Shown: piece after piece, positions 1-10,110 of the stretch
Position numbering within the stretch: position 1 is the stretch's first letter
How the letters are laid out: the number at the start of each line of letters is the position of its first letter
DNA from: Paramacrobiotus richtersi
Taxonomy: Eukaryota; Tardigrada; Eutardigrada; Parachela; Macrobiotidae
Direction: 5' to 3'
Assembly: GCA_034698045.1 (NCBI GenBank)
Contig: JAQGAU010000719.1
Location: 1-24,574 of the forward strand
Length of the DNA stretch: 24,574 nucleotides
Translations under genes and position numbers: made by a program
The notes under the pieces: generated by a model
Databases searched by the model: none
Told to the model about the DNA's origin: nothing
Seen by the model: only the letters and a program-made list of their open reading frames with translations

Positions 1-2
1 CC

Positions 3-163
3 GTACACGCTGTGCAACACAGCAAGCAATCTCCCCAACGAGGGTGTCGTGTACACCGGAAGACGCCATCGTCACAAGCCGTAGATGTCAACCACGCGGT
101 GGAGGGCGATAAGAAGGTGGTAGATTCTGGATCTGGCTCTGCTGACGAAGGCGACGATTAGGA
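3..163 (+). CDS. Acidic C-terminal end of an ORF cut by the left edge
   Basis: A reading frame is open from the window edge to a TAG at 161-163, about 53 codons. The first half is basic and rich in Gln, Ser and Pro. The end is acidic and low in complexity, with the residues DSGSGSADEGDD just before the stop. Such a tail is common in nuclear or chromatin-binding proteins and in C-terminal ends of some transposon proteins, but no domain is recognisable. The start lies outside the window. A TATA-like run (TATATATA) follows at about 209-216, so the ORF may end just before a promoter or the end of a mobile element. It could also be a chance ORF. Confidence 0.25.
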
Positions 164-274
164 ATAGATGGGTACGTTGACCTCAATCCTAGGTCGAAAT
201 CTCTTACTATATATACGCGGCACTAACGCGGTGGGGACGATTTTGCACCGTTGGATGTAAACTTAGACTGCAAA

Positions 275-631
275 CTATTTTTCATTCTGATTTGCAAGCT
301 TGGAATAATCTATGTTGGTGCTCGATTTGCCCACCGGATAATCGAGGATCCCAGTTGTTGCAACGTATTTTTGACTGGTGTTTGTCGGAACACTGAAGGT
401 TGAGACTTTTGCCCAGCATCGATGGTCTTCACCTTCATTCATAAAGTTTACTTTTGCGAACGTAGATAAAGAATGGATCCGGTGACTCGGTACAGACGAG
501 GAATCACCTCTTTCATCGTTGTTTCCCATTACAAATGCCGTAAGAAGCACTAACGTAAGACCAGCTGGCAGAGGTCCGGGCAACACAGCGCAAATAAGGT
601 AAATTATGTGTGCATAAAAATAGTCATTCAA
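275..631 (-). other. Post-integrase ORF region, possibly envelope-like
   Basis: A 118-codon frame starts with a Met and carries a hydrophobic stretch at about residues 5-35 that could act as a signal peptide or membrane anchor. A polar, Ser/Thr-rich section with possible N-glycosylation sites follows. It sits directly after the integrase region on the same strand, where errantivirus-type Gypsy elements carry env. No furin site, fusion peptide or other envelope hallmark could be confirmed, and 118 codons is far shorter than a usual env. Treat it as part of the fossil, function unproven. It could equally be an unrelated frame in the element's 3' untranslated region. Confidence 0.3.
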
Positions 632-1430
632 AACACCGTCAACCGTGGCGCAAGCAACCCATAAACACAGAACGCCACTCTAACAGAGACCGCATGCGCT
701 GTTACCATTTGTTACACGGTTACACCTGGGTCTCTAACGAACACGTACAATTAAATTCTTCGTTTACTTGCCGTCTTAGAAGTCGAAAGAGCACAGTCGT
801 GGTGAGCGGCAGCTTGTCGCTGCTATTCCGTTAGGCTATTTCTCACCCTAGCATGGATGTTTTGGATATTTTGCGTCATATCATCAATAAAAAGTTCGGT
901 TAGTTTCCTGTGCATGTCAAAATCAAAGAAAATAAACGATCCACACCGTGTGCTACCTTATACGGCCTGGTCCCTGTAGTAGCACTAGGTGCTGCGTTGA
1001 TTGCAAATATCACCCAAGGAAGGAACGGCGACCAGTTATGGTGGTTTTCCGTGAAAAGCTTCGAAACCGATGGGACAATTGGTTGATGCTACCTTTCCAG
1101 TCTGCCGTGTACTTGCGGCGAACTGATGTTGATGTAACATGTTTTATGTCAACTAAACGAGTATTTCCTTAATTTTGTCATTAACGAACTCTGTTCCGTT
1201 ATCACTGCGTAATTGAAGAGGAAATATAAACCGTAAGCAAACATCATATAACAGAAATCTGGCTACCGTCAGTACTGTAAGATTCTTCACTGCTTTGGCA
1301 GTAACGAATGAACTCAATTCACATACACCAGTTAGTATGTATGAGCATCCGTTAGAAGCTGGCATCGGATCTACAGTATCCATAATCAAGTGGGTCATCA
1401 GCCGTATAGGGATGGGAATTCGTTGCAGAA
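275..1430 (-). mobile_element. Ty3/Gypsy fossil: integrase and post-integrase region
   Basis: This is a broken retroelement fossil read on the minus strand. The integrase core (about 1398-1153) shows HLIMDTVDPMPASNG, an aligned YILTGV block and LRSDNGTEFVN, which are hallmarks of Ty3/Gypsy integrases. The C-terminal part of the same domain is visible at about 1045-940 as LPWVIFAINAAPSATTG. Integrase joins element DNA to host DNA in the nucleus. Downstream, 631-275 holds a 118-codon frame with a hydrophobic N-terminal third, which may be an envelope-like or other accessory region; that part is much less certain. Reverse transcriptase is not seen next to it, so this is a 3' fragment. Several breaks are evident and the copy looks old. 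Its relation to the RT fossils further right, on the same strand, is likely but unproven. Confidence 0.85.
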
Positions 1431-1519
1431 ACCTTGCGATGTGCGAATAATATTCAGCATTTTTTGTAACTTTCTTATTTGACTGTTTTATCTAAATCCT
1501 TTGAATTATCAGGCGATCC

Positions 1520-1640
1520 TTCGCGAGGCGAAAGATGTCATCTTGGAGGAGGATTCTTCCGGATACGTGCCATCTTCGGATGATTGATCCACGGTGAACT
1601 CGGCCATGCTATGGTCGGAGGAGCGTGTACTTATAGGCCT
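1520..1640 (+). repeat. Repeat family C, copy 1 (acidic Ser-rich block)
   Basis: The stretch 1568-1609 matches the reverse strand of 19260-19300 closely by eye, and the similarity fades on either side. Both copies read as an acidic, serine-rich protein segment of the type PSSDxSSTxxSAM, preceded here by a Glu/Asp-rich run (LEEDSSGY). Similarity within an otherwise low-complexity peptide, kept in the same reading sense, suggests both copies descend from one coding sequence. The family is not recognised. Copy 1 is short and looks decayed. Confidence 0.5.
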
Positions 1641-1904
1641 GCGTAATGTAGCGGTAACGATGTTGCACCACCGCGGGAAGTTTCGTTCATTTCCAATTTT
1701 TGGACTGAAGCAGATTAGTCAACGGAGCCAAGCGGGCGGTGCACGGGGTTTGTTACCAAACTTACGCAGGTTGCCAAACAATAGTTTCGGAGTCCTGTTA
1801 CCAAGTAACAGATTAGTGAACAATTTAAACGCCCAAGTGCAAAACAGGATGAATTTGTTCCAGTATTACTTTGCTTAATTTCTTTTTCTTGTTCAGTTTG
1901 CTAC

Positions 1905-2275
1905 GAATATGCGACACCGTCAATAAAGCAGTGCTTAGTGCTTGCAGTATTTTACGCAGAAGTGGAAAAGCCGCCAGTGCCAGCTCTAGTGATCCGGTGG
2001 TTTTTGTACCTTTCCTAACAAACTCTTGCCAAAAATTTGTCCGGTCGCAGTTCTTGAACTTTCGACTACTCACTTCAACTTCGGGCCACACATCCTGATC
2101 ACCCATATTAACGGTTATTGTAACGTTGGGGCCAAGCTATCCTCCCATGTGTGGAATACTTGGCGACAGAACGACAAGCGGACAAGTTGCTTGGACGTAG
2201 TTGTAGAAAGCAATTCCGGTCTTCCCTATCACCCGGTGCAAAAGATTGGTGAGCACCCACTTGTGCCGGCAGGAT
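1905..2275 (-). repeat. Repeat family A, copy 1
   Basis: Read on the minus strand, this stretch aligns with 13414-13800 on the plus strand. Shared landmarks in order are a CCTG(C/T)CGGCAC segment, a TTTCTAC(A/T)ACT(A/G)CGTCCAA segment, a block encoding VNMxDQxxWPxV, an AAGAACTGC segment, and a CTTTTCCACTTCTG or CTCTTCCACTTCTG segment. The protein-like block around VNMGDQDVWPEV is the best conserved. The family is not recognised. The two copies are inverted relative to each other and clearly diverged, with small gaps. It may be one part of an uncharacterised mobile element, and this copy looks like a relic. Confidence 0.6.
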
Positions 2276-2290
2276 GTACCAGTGTGATTG

Positions 2291-2895
2291 CAAAACATCC
2301 TTATCTTTTTATCCTTCTTAGTTATGCATAGCTATAATGGAAACCGGCTCCCCGAAGTTGCGTTCAATCGGAATAGGGTAATCATTTACCATTCATTTCT
2401 TGTTTGATCTCTGTTCCAAACTCTCTGGAAGGTAACAATCCACAACTTACAGCTTGCAGTCCTAGCTACATATGTTAAAGGCTTTATCGCACTGTCGACA
2501 AGCATGCTATCTTCAGTAAATAACATAATAAATAGCTAACGATAAAAATAAACTGATATTAAATACAATCCCGCAACACTGAACCAGGGAGTGTAATACG
2601 CAAAAAGGAAATTTAGAGCACAACTCATCGCGTGGGGATAATGTGTACCATAAGTATAACGAACACTGGGATCAAGTAAGCGAACAGCGTAAGTAGAGAA
2701 TTCATTAGGATAACTGGGTTGACAGGGGTTGGATGAACAACTTTACGGTTGTAGCCCGCAATCGTAGTATCAGATAACTTATGACTGCACGTCGAGACTC
2801 GGGAGCAGGATTCCTTTTGTTGTCCTCCACGGAGGCGGGAGGATTGGTCATGAGAGCACTGCATTAAATATAGTGACGATAGTACACTGAATCTT
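2291..2895. other. No supported feature
   Basis: About 600 bases of AT-rich sequence. The longest frame (2864-2625, minus, 79 codons) ends in a hydrophobic run that could be a membrane segment, but there is no supporting family, splice context or repeat match. Nothing else stands out. Confidence 0.4.
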
Positions 2896-2953
2896 GTGAG
2901 TTGGTTTCACCAGTGTCCAGGATCATCAGCCGAGGATTTTATAATTTCTCACC

Positions 2954-3382
2954 TTGAACTATCGTGTATTGGATTGTTGGCAAAAAACAGGAAGAACCCA
3001 AAAACCGCCGCTACTTACAGTCGTGGGACTGGCGGATTATTCTCCACTGAGAGAGGCTTCTCAATTACCAGATCGCATTATCTGTCGCGCAAGGGTTCAC
3101 GGTGAGGAGCATGGGCCATGTTTGTTGGTGTGGCTCTCGCGTGGTATGACCAGGAGAATTACGTTAGTAGAAATAAAATATAACCATAACGAGCGTGTTT
3201 CAAAAGATCAGCTGAATGAAGCGTTAATTACGAGGGAAAATCGCTTTATCACAAAAGGTCAGCAGTACTGGAAGAAGCGACAACCTGGGTTGATAAATGT
3301 TCTAATGTCCCGCGTAAGTAACCTTAAGGCAGCAGTTCTTAAAACGAGAAAACGTTGCACGCTTATTTGTAATTGCCACTGA
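2954..3382 (+). CDS. Hypothetical ORF, 142 codons, basic C-terminal half
   Basis: This is one of the longest uninterrupted frames in the window. The first third is of mixed composition. The central and C-terminal parts (roughly residues 70-142) are strongly basic with many Lys and Arg, for example EIKYNHNERVSKDQLNEAL and ITRENRFITKGQQYWKKRQ. The latter half looks helical and could bind nucleic acid, but no named domain is recognised. A splice-acceptor-like CTTACAG lies near its start (about 3013-3019), so the true coding start may be internal and the N-terminal residues untranslated. No repeat partner was found in the window. It could be a host exon, a fragment of an unknown element, or chance; its length in AT-rich DNA argues mildly against chance. 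Confidence 0.35.
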   Translation: MNYRVLDCWQKTGRTQKPPLLTVVGLADYSPLREASQLPDRIICRARVHGEEHGPCLLVWLSRGMTRRITLVEIKYNHNERVSKDQLNEALITRENRFITKGQQYWKKRQPGLINVLMSRVSNLKAAVLKTRKRCTLICNCH

Positions 3383-4783
3383 ATGATCCATCGACGAAGG
3401 CTTCGTGTTGCAGCCTATAGGCTTACCGAAAAGTAGGGAAGCTGCATCTGGATGACCCTTAATGCCAGCTGCGACATCAAAGGCAGGCGCATATCAATAT
3501 GGCATTTTCAGTGAAAATGAACACAAGCCCTGCCTGGATGTCGCAAACATTTCGCTGCGTAGCACTGAAAGTATCTCGTTTCTAATTGCATTACGAAATG
3601 GGTGGATTTGGATGCTAATCCTTATCAACTAAGAGTTATTCATGATGGTATTTATCTCGCTTGTAGTCGCCTCTAGGAGTTGTAGTCCAGTCTTGTACAG
3701 GATACTGGAAGTACTGGAAGTTTGCAGTACACATACATCACATACATGAGGGCAAACTCCGTCCGTGACAGCTTCTCTAAAGTTTTTCTGTGGTTTGTTT
3801 TGTTTTCAGTTGCATACTTGTTTATGCTCCCTATCGGGTAATGCTCCGTTCTATTATTTTTTCCCAGTGCACAGAGTATAGTCCAAAGCATTTCGAAATA
3901 CTTTCCGCAGAATTTCTTGCAATCGATTACAACCAAGCCGTTTGGCGTCTCTAAATACCCAGTTCTGGTTTCACGGTCGTCATTTGTCAGATTTAGTAGT
4001 ACTGTACAGTATCAGTCCCCTTAGACACGTAACTATCTAGCAGTCATGTCGATAATCTCTGTAGTTAAACCTTCTTCGCCGACCTAATTAATCTTGTTAC
4101 GGCTCCAGGACCATACATTTACTATTGCTACTGCTACCACGATACTGATCGCGTCCTCGTATTTCGAGCAAAACATTTATCTCCATACTGCCGGATGGCA
4201 GATGGGCACGGGCCCAAGAAAATACTGTTTCTCTTTGCGCTTCAGTTCGTCTCGCATAAAAAATGCAGCTTTGCTGGACTAAGGGAGTACTTCTGATCTA
4301 CCAGTCCATGGGAAGCTTGCAGAGAAGACTGCACAGATTCTAGAAACACGGCCTGCTAGTGGTATATTTCCATATTAACTACCAGAATCAAGTTTACCTC
4401 GGACTTTGCACGGCCAATCCCGCCCATAACCCAAGACAGCAAACCCCAGGCTTTGAATTCCTGCACCAGCTATTATACGGTTTGTTTTATATTCTTAACG
4501 GACAGCTGCCACTGGAACTTTATGATAATCGGATGGTTGAGTCATCATGGGTCTTGCTATAGCTGCACCTTGGATTTTGATGGACCACACTTTTCTGCAT
4601 CTGCTTCTCGAGTACAGGCTAAGCAGTTGCTATAACATTTTTCCAACGGTTTTTGAAGCTTTCTGGACAGCGGCGCATGCTGTATAGTACACACCAGCTT
4701 CTTCACTGTCCAGACGCGTTAATCAACCGGGGACCAGCGTATCATCAGACACCATTCTGTTTTGAGGATTTCCACGGCCTCTT
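3383..4783. other. No supported gene; minor simple repeats
   Basis: About 1.4 kb without a convincing gene. A short duplicated motif TACTGGAAG occurs twice near 3706-3721, followed by a duplicated ACATACATCAC-like motif near 3730-3745. Frames of 60 to 93 codons exist on both strands (for example 3936-3673 minus and 4359-4562 plus) but lack recognisable motifs or repeat partners. Part of this stretch may be decayed transposon sequence. Confidence 0.35.
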
Positions 4784-5094
4784 AACGTTTAGGGTCTGGG
4801 ACTGTTTCGGCATGTCCAAGACTATCATTCAGCGGTGGGACGTCGACTGTACCATATTTGCATACGTTAACAACAACCGATGCCCGAGAGATCGAAATCG
4901 CCGAGAGGCTCCTGACAAAACTGGACGCTACTGAGCCGTTTGTCGTCCACACAGAACTACCAGACTTGGTTGTCATGCCACCAGGACTTGTGCAGTTAAA
5001 GCACACGGCGTTTTACGCCTCTGCCTGGACAAAACCATTCCTTTTTCGCAATAAAGATCCCGTGCATGGCTTTTTGATGGATATTAAATTGTAG
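4784..5094 (+). CDS. Hypothetical ORF fragment, about 100 codons
   Basis: An open frame follows a stop at about 4783 and ends with TAG at 5092-5094. Its composition is protein-like: an acidic, amphipathic section around residues 30-50 (DAREIEIAERLLTKLDATEP), then a hydrophobic, Pro-containing section (HTELPDLVVMPPGLVQL) and an aromatic C-terminal part. No strong ATG begins the frame; the first candidate start lies upstream or on a preceding exon, so it may be an internal or last exon. No family is recognised. It has no repeat partner in this window and stands alone between unannotated stretches. It may be a capsid-side fragment of a retroelement, a host exon or a chance frame. Confidence 0.3.
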
Positions 5095-6570
5095 CAACAT
5101 AACAGTCACCGGACGATTATAAGGCTTGCAGTGCCTAACTTACTGCCACATGTCGAGCACTTTCTGCGGAGTCACATAAAACGGAACGGATTTATAGCAT
5201 GACCGGAAGGTAGCTCCTCTCCATAGTGTGGTCCTGTGAGAAATGCCAATACTACTTCTTAGGGGGAGCAACGGTATGGACAGATCACCAAATCCTCAGT
5301 TGGCTGTTAAGTGTGCAGTCAACAGATAGTCGTGTCGTTTGTTGGGCATTGCGTCGGCAAGAATAGCTTCTAACAATCATTCACAAATCCGGCAAGATCC
5401 ATGAAGACGATGAATGCCGATCCTCAGAATCGTGTGATTTTTCCCATAAAAACTCGGAAACTCTCTGGAATTAATTGTTTGTAAATACGTTGACCGCAAA
5501 CTTCTCAATCTCCCGTAAATGCAAAACGCATGAGGGACGCGTTATGATTCCCTAATCGTACAGATTACGGAACTGTGAACTGTGAACTGTGATTACTGAA
5601 CCCTAGTTTCAGCAAGCAGAAAGAGTCCTGCATTGTTGACGGCATTCTCTTCCAGCACATCTGCTTCACTAATAACAAATTAGCAAGCACCTTCCCCTCT
5701 CCAAATTTCTTTACAACTACTGGCGCGTTTTGAGGCATGTGATCTCGAAAAAGCGAGCGGCACGCCACATAAGCAAAGCTAACACCAAATAAATCCAGCT
5801 GCGGTTGGTATTGCCATGATCACACATAAATACGCAGGCACCACTCGGGAGCCGGTCAACTATGCAACGGCACGGACGTTCGAAGGCTACGCATGTGTCT
5901 TGCGCGCCATGAGCTAGGCGTTGACGAACCTTTTTTTGGTGCCATCGAACCTGTAGTTGGTGACAACCGCGTTCGTCACGTCCGGTCGGCCAAGGCTGTG
6001 GGCTTCATATACTGACCGGAGACTGTAAAGGAGATTCTATGCGGAGAGAAGGTAATGCATGACGATATGATTAGCTGCCACGAGACATATCCCGATGGAC
6101 GACCACGCAGTTAAACATGAACATTTCCTCGAGGAGTGCAATCCATGCATCGGTGGCTTTGCGACTGGATTGGCGCCAGTAGCACCGCGAACTCACTGAC
6201 TGCAAGCTCGCCTCTTTTTAAAGCGAAACTGATCCGTTATGTATCTGAACACTTCTAATGAACCTGGTTCGCCCGTCCGTGAGCTACTTGGTGCATTCTT
6301 GATGACCTCAACGAAAATCTTTTCGTCCACTGGATAGCGCTTGAAAAGAAGACATATTGCCCAAAAACGGCAGACGGAGCAAAAAGAATGAAATTTAAGT
6401 GATTTTCCAAATCCGAAACGTTCAAAGATCGTGTCTTTTTCTCCCGGGCTACGCTGATGGCCAATTTTGGGCTTCCTCCGATCGCCCGGGCCGGACCTCG
6501 AGTTACCGCTAGATCTGCTTTCTGTGACTATTTAAGCGTACACATAAGTGATATTATAATTTATATCTAG
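5095..6570. other. No supported gene; one 7-bp triplet repeat
   Basis: About 1.5 kb with no convincing coding region. GAACTGT is repeated three times in tandem at 5570-5590. A 69-codon minus frame at 6464-6255 has no recognisable motif. The sequence just left of 6571 is the flank of the inverted-repeat element. Confidence 0.4.
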
Positions 6571-6781
6571 GGCGTCGTCCATAAATTACGTAACGGCTGG
6601 GGGTGGGTGGGTAGGGTCCCAAAACGTTACTACGGGGTATGGGTAGGCACGCGCTCCCGGTGTAAAATATTATTTAACGTATAGTTAAGAGAAAGGGGGT
6701 AGTCCCTCAAATTCGTTACATGGCGGGGTGGGTGGTCCAAAAATCCCGGTTTTTCGTGTTACGTAATTTATGGACGACGCC
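6571..6781. mobile_element. MITE-like element with perfect 24-bp terminal inverted repeats
   Basis: The left end (6571-6594) starts GGCGTCGTCCATAAATTACG, and the right end (6758-6781) is its exact reverse complement over 24 bases. The 211-bp body has no coding capacity. Just inside both ends are G-rich tracts followed by a GTCC(A/C)AAA motif, so the subterminal regions are also related. Short non-autonomous DNA transposons have this build. I recall CCATAAATTACGTAA-type ends from short elements in many invertebrates, but I cannot name the superfamily with confidence. No obvious target-site duplication is visible in the flanks (TATCTAG on the left, TTACACC on the right), so target-site length cannot be used to classify it. 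Perfect ends suggest it is young compared with the fossils around it. Confidence 0.88.
6599..6616 (+). other. G-quadruplex motif inside the MITE
   Basis: Four G-runs of at least three bases are separated by loops of 1, 1 and 2 bases (G5-T-G3-T-G3-TA-G3). This satisfies the usual quadruplex pattern, and its very short loops favour stability. It lies 5 bases inside the left terminal repeat. The opposite end has a weaker G-rich tract at about 6724-6734. Confidence 0.75.
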
Positions 6782-6848
6782 TTACACCGTCGTTTTCTCG
6801 TCTTGTCATACACCCTTCTCCATCAATCTGACCCTCAGAGCATTTGCC

Positions 6849-7064
6849 ATGACACCTAGGCGTAAAGTGTGTTATGACTGCGGCTTAATGCTGAGCAAAC
6901 ATCCAAACGTTAGATGCCTTCGCGTACAAGCTTCGCAATGGCACATGCTGTTTATGGAAGAGCACATCGCAGAAGACACACTCCAGTCGATCACCATTCC
7001 CAAGCTTATGGCCACAGACCATCGTGCTGCAAGAGTACCCGATAATTATGCTATTTTGCAGTAA
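6849..7064 (+). CDS. Small hypothetical ORF next to the MITE, 71 residues
   Basis: The frame is open from inside the MITE's right end, but the first ATG after the element is at 6849, giving 71 residues to the TAA at 7062-7064. Near the N-terminus it has a CxxC pair (VCYDCG) and a further Cys about 15 residues later (VRCLR), which weakly suggests a metal-binding knuckle. The rest is of mixed composition and moderately acidic. No family is recognised. The start at 6849 is preferred because the upstream codons are transposon sequence. It could be a host exon with the MITE in its upstream region, or a chance frame. Confidence 0.25.
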   Translation: MTPRRKVCYDCGLMLSKHPNVRCLRVQASQWHMLFMEEHIAEDTLQSITIPKLMATDHRAARVPDNYAILQ

Positions 7065-8800
7065 TACTTTGTAGTTTACACCCTGTTATCCTTAGCCACA
7101 ACTAACCTAAATGCATGCGATATTGGAAGCGCTGGTCGTGTACGTCAGAGTACTTCGAATCGTTTGCAATCGGCCGGAATAAAGCAATGTCAGTATTACT
7201 GGGAAGCTTTTAATAACCAGCCGTGCTAAATACAGCGTCGATTCAGCGGGTCGGTAATTTCGTTCAAATACTTGCGGGCCTTGTGTTTAGGACCGATGTC
7301 ACAACAACAGTCCACAGGTGTCCTCACTATGAAGTACGTCACATGCTGGCCTCGGAACTGCTTATAACGATCAGGTCGTAGACCTCGGTGCTCATTTTGT
7401 GAACGGAAGTAGTGTGGAGCAGGGAGTGACGCAACCGATAATGGGCACTCTGATCATGTTTGACTCTCTGTATTCTGTTAATATGATGCCCAATACAAAT
7501 CCCACTTCCCTATACGCGACGACGGGAAACGCCGGCGCGGATCGTCGACCGCGGCCTCAGTGGCAACTTTAAAAGACCCGAAAATCAACCTTCAGCCGAT
7601 GCAGCCAGCGAGTACGACAACAAAGAATAGTGTCCATCGCGTTTGGGATGTGCTGGAAGGCTATATTCTGGGTGACTGGGTCCAGCATTCTGCGACATTC
7701 GGGGGTACTTTTTCGAATGTAGTTTATCAATGATGTTGCTACCGCTAGTAATAATTAATGATGAGCTGTCTGCTATCTTTGCGGCGGCAAAACTACCTGT
7801 ACGATCAGCAGATGGAAACATTAAAAAGTAAGCTATGTAATCTTAACTGATGGTTTTATGCTAGCCACTAAGTAGCTCTGAGCTACTTACCTTAAAAACC
7901 GCAAACAAGAGAAATCTCATCTTTAGGCAAGACTACTTTTCGACCTCCTGTATAGTCCGAGAGACTTCTTGACAGCAATTTACGCAAAAACCTGCAATGT
8001 GTTTCCTCGCGAGAAAAGGATCGAACTATTTGAGTCCCCAATACTCGCAGGCCGCAGTCACTGGCCGCCCGATGACCTGTTTTAGGGAGTTGTTCCGGGA
8101 CAGAAGTTTGTCGCTTATGTAATTGCATCGCAAGCCGCTGGTTGTGTTTGCACAAAAAAATGTGCTCATTTCTCCGTCAAATATGACACACGAGTTTATT
8201 TTATTTATTCTGCTCTAAACCTTTTCCAGGAAAAGATTTGGGGATACAAGATTCAACTAACTGAGGCGGCTATCTTAGCTTGCTCGAAACAAGATGGATG
8301 TCGTCCAAGAATTCGTTACTGGCTTTTACTCAAACTGACTGAAGTAAAATCCACGGTAATTTCAGTTTTAGTCTTCAACCGGATATCGGAGACCACTTTT
8401 GCATGAACACACAACTAAGAAGTGAGTTCTTGTATTATCTCTAACTTTTTCTGCCCAGACTACCATTATAATTACTATAAATGCAGCACATTTTACACAG
8501 GGCAAGATCAGCGTAACTAAACGTCATATAACCTTGCTGAGGCAACTCTCAAATTACTTCAGAGCCTCAAATGAATTTGTTGCATGAAATCAAAGCAAAC
8601 AAGCTAACTGACACGCGGCTGCTCTTTTCACGGACGATTTTTCTGACACTATGGTCATCATCATCAGACCGTCAACACAAGTGCCTTTATAAAAGTCAGC
8701 CGAGCGATAGTTGGTGCTATTAAAACAACCAGTGGCGACCGCGATACGTTAAACGCAGAATGTGTTACATTTCGAAGCTGTAATCATACACGAGAAGACA
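7065..8800. other. No supported gene
   Basis: About 1.7 kb. The minus frames at 7821-7585 and 8155-7892 (78 and 87 codons) show no domain and no repeat partner. If the Gypsy fossil to the right were complete, its integrase would be expected here on the minus strand, but no integrase motif was seen. The stretch may therefore be unrelated DNA or too decayed to read. Confidence 0.4.
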
Positions 8801-9002
8801 ATCTTTACAGACTTCTGCACCGGAAGAGAATGTTTACAAATTCCTGCAGCATAAGGTAATCATTACAATTTTTGCACAGAAGGTAATCTTTGCACATTTG
8901 TGCAGTAGAAGGGAATCTTTACAGATTTTTACACCAGATAGAAGTTTTCACAGATTGCCGCACCAGGTGGGAACGTTCACAGGTCCCTACAGCACAAGGT
9001 TG
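8801..9002. repeat. 29-bp minisatellite, seven diverged units
   Basis: Seven consecutive units start at 8801, 8830, 8859, 8886, 8915, 8944 and 8973. Most are 29 bases; one is 27. Each follows the plan A-T-C-T-T-T-ACA-GATTYYTGCA-C-AG-AAGG with variation, and the last unit fades into the next sequence. Because 29 is not a multiple of three, the array is unlikely to code for a protein repeat. It abuts the 3' side of the Gypsy RT/RNase H fossil (minus strand), so it may be an untranslated repeat belonging to that element, or later expansion at its broken end. Confidence 0.85.
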
Positions 9003-10110
9003 AGACTTACATGTTGAACCGTATAACTAGCTGAAAAATTCAGCGAAAATTATTTCGTTGCTGACAAGTGTCTTTCCAGACAAGCGGTAGTAAATTTGCC
9101 GAATAAGTTGGCAATTGTGGACAAAATGGGAGCTAATTTTCGTTGAAAGCTAATTCTCTCTTGCGTGCGACGGATGCATCGACGTTCAAAATGACCGGGA
9201 AAATGTCGTTGAAGAGATACGAGGCGGAGCACATTAAATATTTCAATTCTTGAAACGACTCATTATGGTGATCTTGCCAAAGCAATAGGTCGTTCCTTTT
9301 GTCTGAAAGCTTTGCCGCCAAATTGTGAAGTGGAGCCGCCAAGTCCGCAAATGCGTCAATAAATACTCGATAAAAACAGGCTAGAACAATAATTCTTACT
9401 AAATCCTTATAGTTCTCAAGACCGGGGAGTTCTTTGACAGCTAAGATTTTGTCGGGATCCGGACCAATCCTTTCTCCGAAACAATGTATCCTAATACCTT
9501 ACAGGATTTCTTTGCGAATTTGAATTTCTTCCCCATTAATTGGGATGTTAGATTGCTGTAGGATTTGGAAAAGTTCTTCGAAGTTCGCTAGATGCGATTT
9601 ACGGGTTGCGCTTTTGACAGTGAAGTCATTGATGTAAATCTGAATTTCTCCCTTTCTTATCGTGTGCATAAATGGGTTTTTACATGGCGCGGTAAAAAGC
9701 GCAGGATGCACGGTGCACTACTAGTGATAATCTGCAGTACTAATAAGTACCGCAATGAGCAATTGTTGTTCAGTGTTGCCGGTCTTTTTTATGAAGCGGA
9801 AATTGATGAAATCCTTGAGCTAAGTCAATGGCCGTAAATTGCCTGCCCTTCATTGACTGGAGCACTTCCTCAATCGAAGAAATCGGATATCGATCCTCTT
9901 TAATTTTAGTATTAGCCTTACGGAAATCCGCTACCAGTCGATGATTACACCGTCCTCGTTTTTTATCAGCATTACCGGTGAAGCCCACGGGCTTTTACAT
10001 GGTTCTATCATTACTTTAAAAGTCCGTTTAAGATGTTCTCTATATCGTACGGTTTTTGCGGCGACACGCGTAGCTGGCTGCCAAGCTGAGGGTTCCGCCG
10101 GTTGCGACAA
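9003..10110 (-). mobile_element. Ty3/Gypsy fossil copy 1: reverse transcriptase and RNase H start
   Basis: Read on the minus strand, the order is that of a Gypsy pol. It begins with REHLKR and SPWASPV of the RT fingers (about 10075-9985), then RLVADFRKAN (about 9940-9910), TAIDLAQGFHQFPL of the palm (about 9850-9810), and the catalytic-box region followed by HLANFEELFQIL (about 9650-9550). It ends with the connection and RNase H start (LNVDAS region, about 9180). RT copies element RNA into DNA and RNase H removes the RNA. The copy is broken in several places and old. It shares its family with 14830-15535 on the same strand, and family E lies upstream in the same sense at 11600-12217. No integrase follows on its 3' side; the minisatellite begins instead. 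Confidence 0.93.

Noticed and set aside
6849-7064. THAP-type or other zinc-finger protein
   Set aside because: Only one CxxC pair and one later Cys are seen; the remaining ligands and the hallmark aromatic and Pro residues are missing.
7892-8155. 87-codon minus frame as the integrase of Gypsy copy 1
   Set aside because: It lies in the expected direction, but no zinc-binding His/Cys pattern or catalytic-core motif is visible.
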